44,485 nt of DNA from positions 1 through 44,485 of the forward strand of contig DFPL01000277.1 in the NCBI GenBank assembly GCA_002377245.1. The letters are read 5' to 3'. Shown in pieces: positions 42,154 through 44,485 of this stretch. The notes below the pieces were generated by a model, which did no database searches, had not been told where the DNA came from, and worked only from the letters and a program-made list of their open reading frames with translations. Each line of letters starts with the position of its first letter. Positions within the stretch are counted from its first letter, which is position 1. The stretch is from Enterobacteriaceae bacterium UBA3516. Lineage in GTDB: Bacteria; Pseudomonadota; Gammaproteobacteria; Enterobacterales; Enterobacteriaceae. Position numbers and translations under genes: made by a program.

Positions 42154-42933
42154 TTATTTTGCGCTGACACTTACATCGATACCGGGGAAATACTTCTCCG
42201 CCAGGGTCTTGATGGTGCCATCAGCACGTACTTTATCAATCGCCGCATCAAGCTGCTTTTTGGTTGCCTCATCACCTTTACGCAGCCCAAAACCAATCCC
42301 GCTGCCCAGGATGGTATCGTCAGAGACCGGTTTGCCAATAAAGCCAAACCCTTTGCCCTGCGGCTTGCTGAGGAAACCTGCCTGCCCCGCAGCAGACATC
42401 ACCAGTGAGGCATCGATACGGCCATTAAGCAGGTCGCTCCATGCCATATTCTGATCTTTATACGACACCACGGTGACACCGTGTTTTTCCCAGTGCTCTT
42501 TTGCATATGTTTCCTGAATAGAGCCCTGTAATACCCCGATTGTTTTGCCTTTCAGCCCTTCCGCAGTCGCCTCCATGCCGTCACCGGCTTTGCCCACAAG
42601 CTGAGACGGGATACGGTAGATGGGTTGCGTAAAATCGATGCTTTCACGCCGTTTTTCGGTGATATTCATCGCCGAGTTGATGGCATCATATTTTTTGGCT
42701 GTTAGCCCCGGAATCAGGGCATCGAATGACGTCTCTACCCAGCTACATTTGAGTTCGGCAGCTTTACAAATGGCATTCCCGAGGTCGATATCAAAACCTT
42801 CAAGCTCACCGGACGCATTGCGGCTTTCAAACGGGGGATACTCCGCCTCCAGACCATAACGCAGTTGCATGGCGGCGAAGGATGATAATGAGCAAAGCAT
42901 GCCCATGCCCAGACAGAGTGCTTTCAGTTTCAC
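42154..42933 (-). CDS. periplasmic amino-acid-binding protein (SBP family 3, ArgT/HisJ-like)
   Basis: A 259-aa protein with a Sec signal peptide (CLGMGMLCSLSSFA) and typical family-3 segments: RYGLEAEYPPFESRNASGEL, GFDIDLGNAICKAAELKCSW, SAMNITEKRRESIDFTQPIY and GKTIGVLQGSIQETYAKEHW. The pattern is nearest to lysine/arginine/ornithine- or histidine-binding proteins. No permease or ATPase is present, so it may feed an existing His/Arg transporter. It starts 12 bp after the aminotransferase stop and is probably translated from the same mRNA. Ligand unproven. Confidence 0.93.
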   Translation of the reverse strand: MKLKALCLGMGMLCSLSSFAAMQLRYGLEAEYPPFESRNASGELEGFDIDLGNAICKAAELKCSWVETSFDALIPGLTAKKYDAINSAMNITEKRRESIDFTQPIYRIPSQLVGKAGDGMEATAEGLKGKTIGVLQGSIQETYAKEHWEKHGVTVVSYKDQNMAWSDLLNGRIDASLVMSAAGQAGFLSKPQGKGFGFIGKPVSDDTILGSGIGFGLRKGDEATKKQLDAAIDKVRADGTIKTLAEKYFPGIDVSVSAK

Positions 42934-42945
42934 AATAAACGCTCC

Positions 42946-44115
42946 TTAGCGTGGCTTAACACGACACAGGGCCTGCGCGCCTGCTCTTAAAGTGGCCTCA
43001 TCTTTCGCAAAAGAGAGACGTATCAATTTGTTATCAGTGCCATCGGTATAAAACGCCGACAACGGAATGGTGGCCACGCCGTAATCAGTGATCAGTCTTT
43101 TCACCAGCTCGCTGTCGCATTCATCGCTGAAATGGCTGTAATCCGCCAGCAGGAAGAACGAGCCTGCACTGGGTAACAAGCGGAACGGAGAGTCCGCCAG
43201 CAGGGTTTGCATGACATCGCGCTTACGTTGGTAAAACGCGGCCAGCGACAGCCAGGTTTGAGCATCATTCATGTGCTCTGCAAAAGCGTACTGCATCGGC
43301 GTATCCGCGGAAAACATTAAAAACTGATGGACCTTAACGATCTCATCCATCAGCGCCGCAGGGGCGACGCAGTAGCCCACGCGCCAGCCGGTGACGTGAT
43401 AGGTTTTACCAAAAGAGGAGACAATCACGCTGCGTTCGGCAAGCTGCGGGTGGGTTGCCATGCCATGATGGGGCTGCCCGTCAAACACCACATGCTCATA
43501 CACTTCATCGGACAAAATCACGATGTCTGTGTGACGGGTGATTTGCGCAAGTTGGGCTAAGTCACTGGCGGAGAAGACCTGCCCACTCGGGTTGTGCGGC
43601 GTATTGATGATGATCATACGCGTGCGCGGGGTAATGGCCGCACGGACTTCATCCCAGTTAACGGCAAAGTCCGGTACCGTCAGCTTGATGGCTACCGGGG
43701 TCGCCCCCTGTAACCTCACAATGGGGGCATAGCTGTCAAAGGAGGGTTCGAAATAGATGACTTCATCACCGGGGTGCACCAGGCCGCCTATCGCCGAATA
43801 GAGTCCCTGGCTGGCGCTGGCGGTCACCAGCACTTCGTTATCCACGTCATAGTCGGCACCGTAAAGTTCAGCGATTTTCTGCGCAATCTTCACTTTAAGC
43901 GGACGCAGGCCGGTCATGGGCGCGTACTGATTATGATCGGCCTCCATGGCGCGCGTCACGGCAGCAACCAGCTGCGGATCGCAGGGGAAATTGGGGGCAC
44001 CCTGAGAAAGGTTGATGGCATTATGTTGTGCGGAAAGTTGCCCAATTACGGTAAAGATAGTGGTGCCTACATCAGGTAATTTGGAACGCGAGGTCACCGG
44101 GGTACGCAAAGTCAT
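42946..44115 (-). CDS. PLP-dependent aminotransferase, YbdL-like
   Basis: A class I/II aminotransferase of 389 aa (YbdL 386), starting at 44115 with AAAGGAAAA upstream; the open frame to 44301 crosses the regulatory region. Similar to E. coli YbdL (methionine aminotransferase) throughout: SKLPDVGTTIFTVIGQLSAQ, NLSQGAPNFPCDP, NTPHNPSGQVF, DEVYEHVVFDGQ, and the PLP-binding lysine in SSFGKTYHVTGWRVGYC (about Lys237). It forms an operon with the binding protein and is divergent from a LysR regulator. It probably transaminates the amino acid the operon captures; methionine or a basic residue are candidates. Confidence 0.93.
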   Translation of the reverse strand: MTLRTPVTSRSKLPDVGTTIFTVIGQLSAQHNAINLSQGAPNFPCDPQLVAAVTRAMEADHNQYAPMTGLRPLKVKIAQKIAELYGADYDVDNEVLVTASASQGLYSAIGGLVHPGDEVIYFEPSFDSYAPIVRLQGATPVAIKLTVPDFAVNWDEVRAAITPRTRMIIINTPHNPSGQVFSASDLAQLAQITRHTDIVILSDEVYEHVVFDGQPHHGMATHPQLAERSVIVSSFGKTYHVTGWRVGYCVAPAALMDEIVKVHQFLMFSADTPMQYAFAEHMNDAQTWLSLAAFYQRKRDVMQTLLADSPFRLLPSAGSFFLLADYSHFSDECDSELVKRLITDYGVATIPLSAFYTDGTDNKLIRLSFAKDEATLRAGAQALCRVKPR

Positions 44116-44160
44116 GCTTTTTCCTTTCTCGATAAAAGTGCATAACCATTCAAACCAAAA

Positions 44161-44175
44161 GTCCATTGAGTGGAC
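44161..44175. promoter_or_regulatory. LysR-type T-N11-A box
   Basis: GTCCATTGAGTGGAC is a perfect 5-bp inverted repeat around 5 nt and contains T-N11-A, the LysR recognition pattern. It lies 46-60 bp upstream of the aminotransferase start and 52-66 bp before the LysR start. A second weaker repeat, GTCAT (44188-44192) with ATGAC (44200-44204), follows. Confidence 0.65.
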
Positions 44176-44226
44176 AAGCGAATTGTTGTCATAATAGCCA
44201 TGACGAAAACGCATACCGGAGCCAGC

Positions 44227-44485
44227 ATGTCCCCTCGCACCCTGCCCCTGAACGCTATTGATGCCTTTCTGGTTACCGCCAGACACCTGAATCTGACCCA
44301 TGCTGCGAAGGAGCTCTGTCTGACTCAGGGTGCAGTAAGCCGTAAGATTGCCAGTCTTGAAGCCTGGTTTGGTTTTTCGTTATTTGAACGTCATGCCCGT
44401 GGGCTGCGGTTATCGCCACAGGGCAGCGCGCTGCTACCCGAACTGCGATCTGCCTTTGAGCATTTGCTGACCGTTGCCGGCCAGG
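44227..44485 (+). CDS. LysR-family regulator, cut by the window end
   Basis: The first 86 residues of a LysR-type transcription factor, from ATG 44227 with GGAG upstream. The winged helix-turn-helix is complete: LNAIDAFLVTARHLNLTHAA, then CLTQGAVSRKIASLE and FGFSLFERHARGLRLSPQGS. The effector domain is outside the window. The classical divergent arrangement and the T-N11-A box mark it as the probable controller of the aminotransferase/binding-protein operon. It is not the E. coli neighbour ydcI: that protein begins differently. Confidence 0.92.
   Translation, partial: MSPRTLPLNAIDAFLVTARHLNLTHAAKELCLTQGAVSRKIASLEAWFGFSLFERHARGLRLSPQGSALLPELRSAFEHLLTVAGQ

Noticed and set aside
1..44485. tRNA, rRNA or CRISPR array
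   Set aside because: No cloverleaf-type sequence, rRNA segment or regularly spaced repeats were seen on reading the window; a tool search was not possible.

Overview
The window looks like chromosomal DNA of an Enterobacteriaceae relative of Escherichia coli, most like Enterobacter, Lelliottia or Leclercia. That genus guess is inferred from gene content and protein similarity, not from a search. The backbone is the E. coli opgD-rimL-ydcK-tehB-ydcL-ydcO-sutR-rlhA-ydcR-ydcSTUV-patD-ortT-ydcY-ydcZ-mnaT-curA-mcbR block, read in reverse. Several segments that E. coli lacks interrupt it. No rRNA, tRNA, CRISPR array, transposase or integrase was found.

Layout. 1-572: non-coding DNA with a GC-rich stretch, a perfect 13-bp hairpin and two tandem hairpin-forming repeat units. 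573-2504: a chemoreceptor gene with a FliA (sigma-28) promoter. 2704-6602: mcbR-like regulator, curA, a cupin-type XRE regulator, mnaT, ydcZ and ydcY. 6614-8212: an orphan DppA-like binding protein. 8491-14991: the srfABC operon, encoding a single-pass membrane protein, an actin/Hsp70-fold ATPase and a large partner with a degenerate P-loop. 14992-18240: an accessory stretch with two tandem OrtT/GhoT-type membrane toxins and several small unknown genes. 18290-23643: the ydcSTUV-patD polyamine/GABA-route operon. 23987-28093: the MocR-type regulator ydcR, divergent from a cyanide-insensitive-type bd oxidase operon with a small DUF2474 third subunit. 28155-34831: rlhA, sutR, ydcO, an AraC regulator, an EamA transporter and the lipoprotein ydcL. 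35003-37946: a second DppA-like binding protein divergent from a PepT-like peptidase. 37943-41905: tehB (without tehA), ydcK, rimL and opgD. 42154-44485: an aminotransferase/amino-acid-binding-protein operon divergent from a LysR regulator cut by the window end.

How the genes work together. The chemoreceptor promoter has a canonical FliA -10. srfABC is known from Salmonella as a flagellum-co-regulated operon, so this end may hold two motility-linked units. The two DppA-like proteins, PepT-like peptidase, YdcSTUV-PatD and aminotransferase/binding-protein pair point to scavenging of peptides, amino acids and polyamines. The regulatory signals best supported by sequence are a paired palindrome between sutR and ydcO, a near-leaderless promoter with an operator straddling the start codon of the cupin regulator, a T-N11-A box in front of the LysR gene, and repeated elements between ydcR and the bd oxidase. 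The least explained parts are srfABC and the 15.0-18.2 kb accessory stretch.
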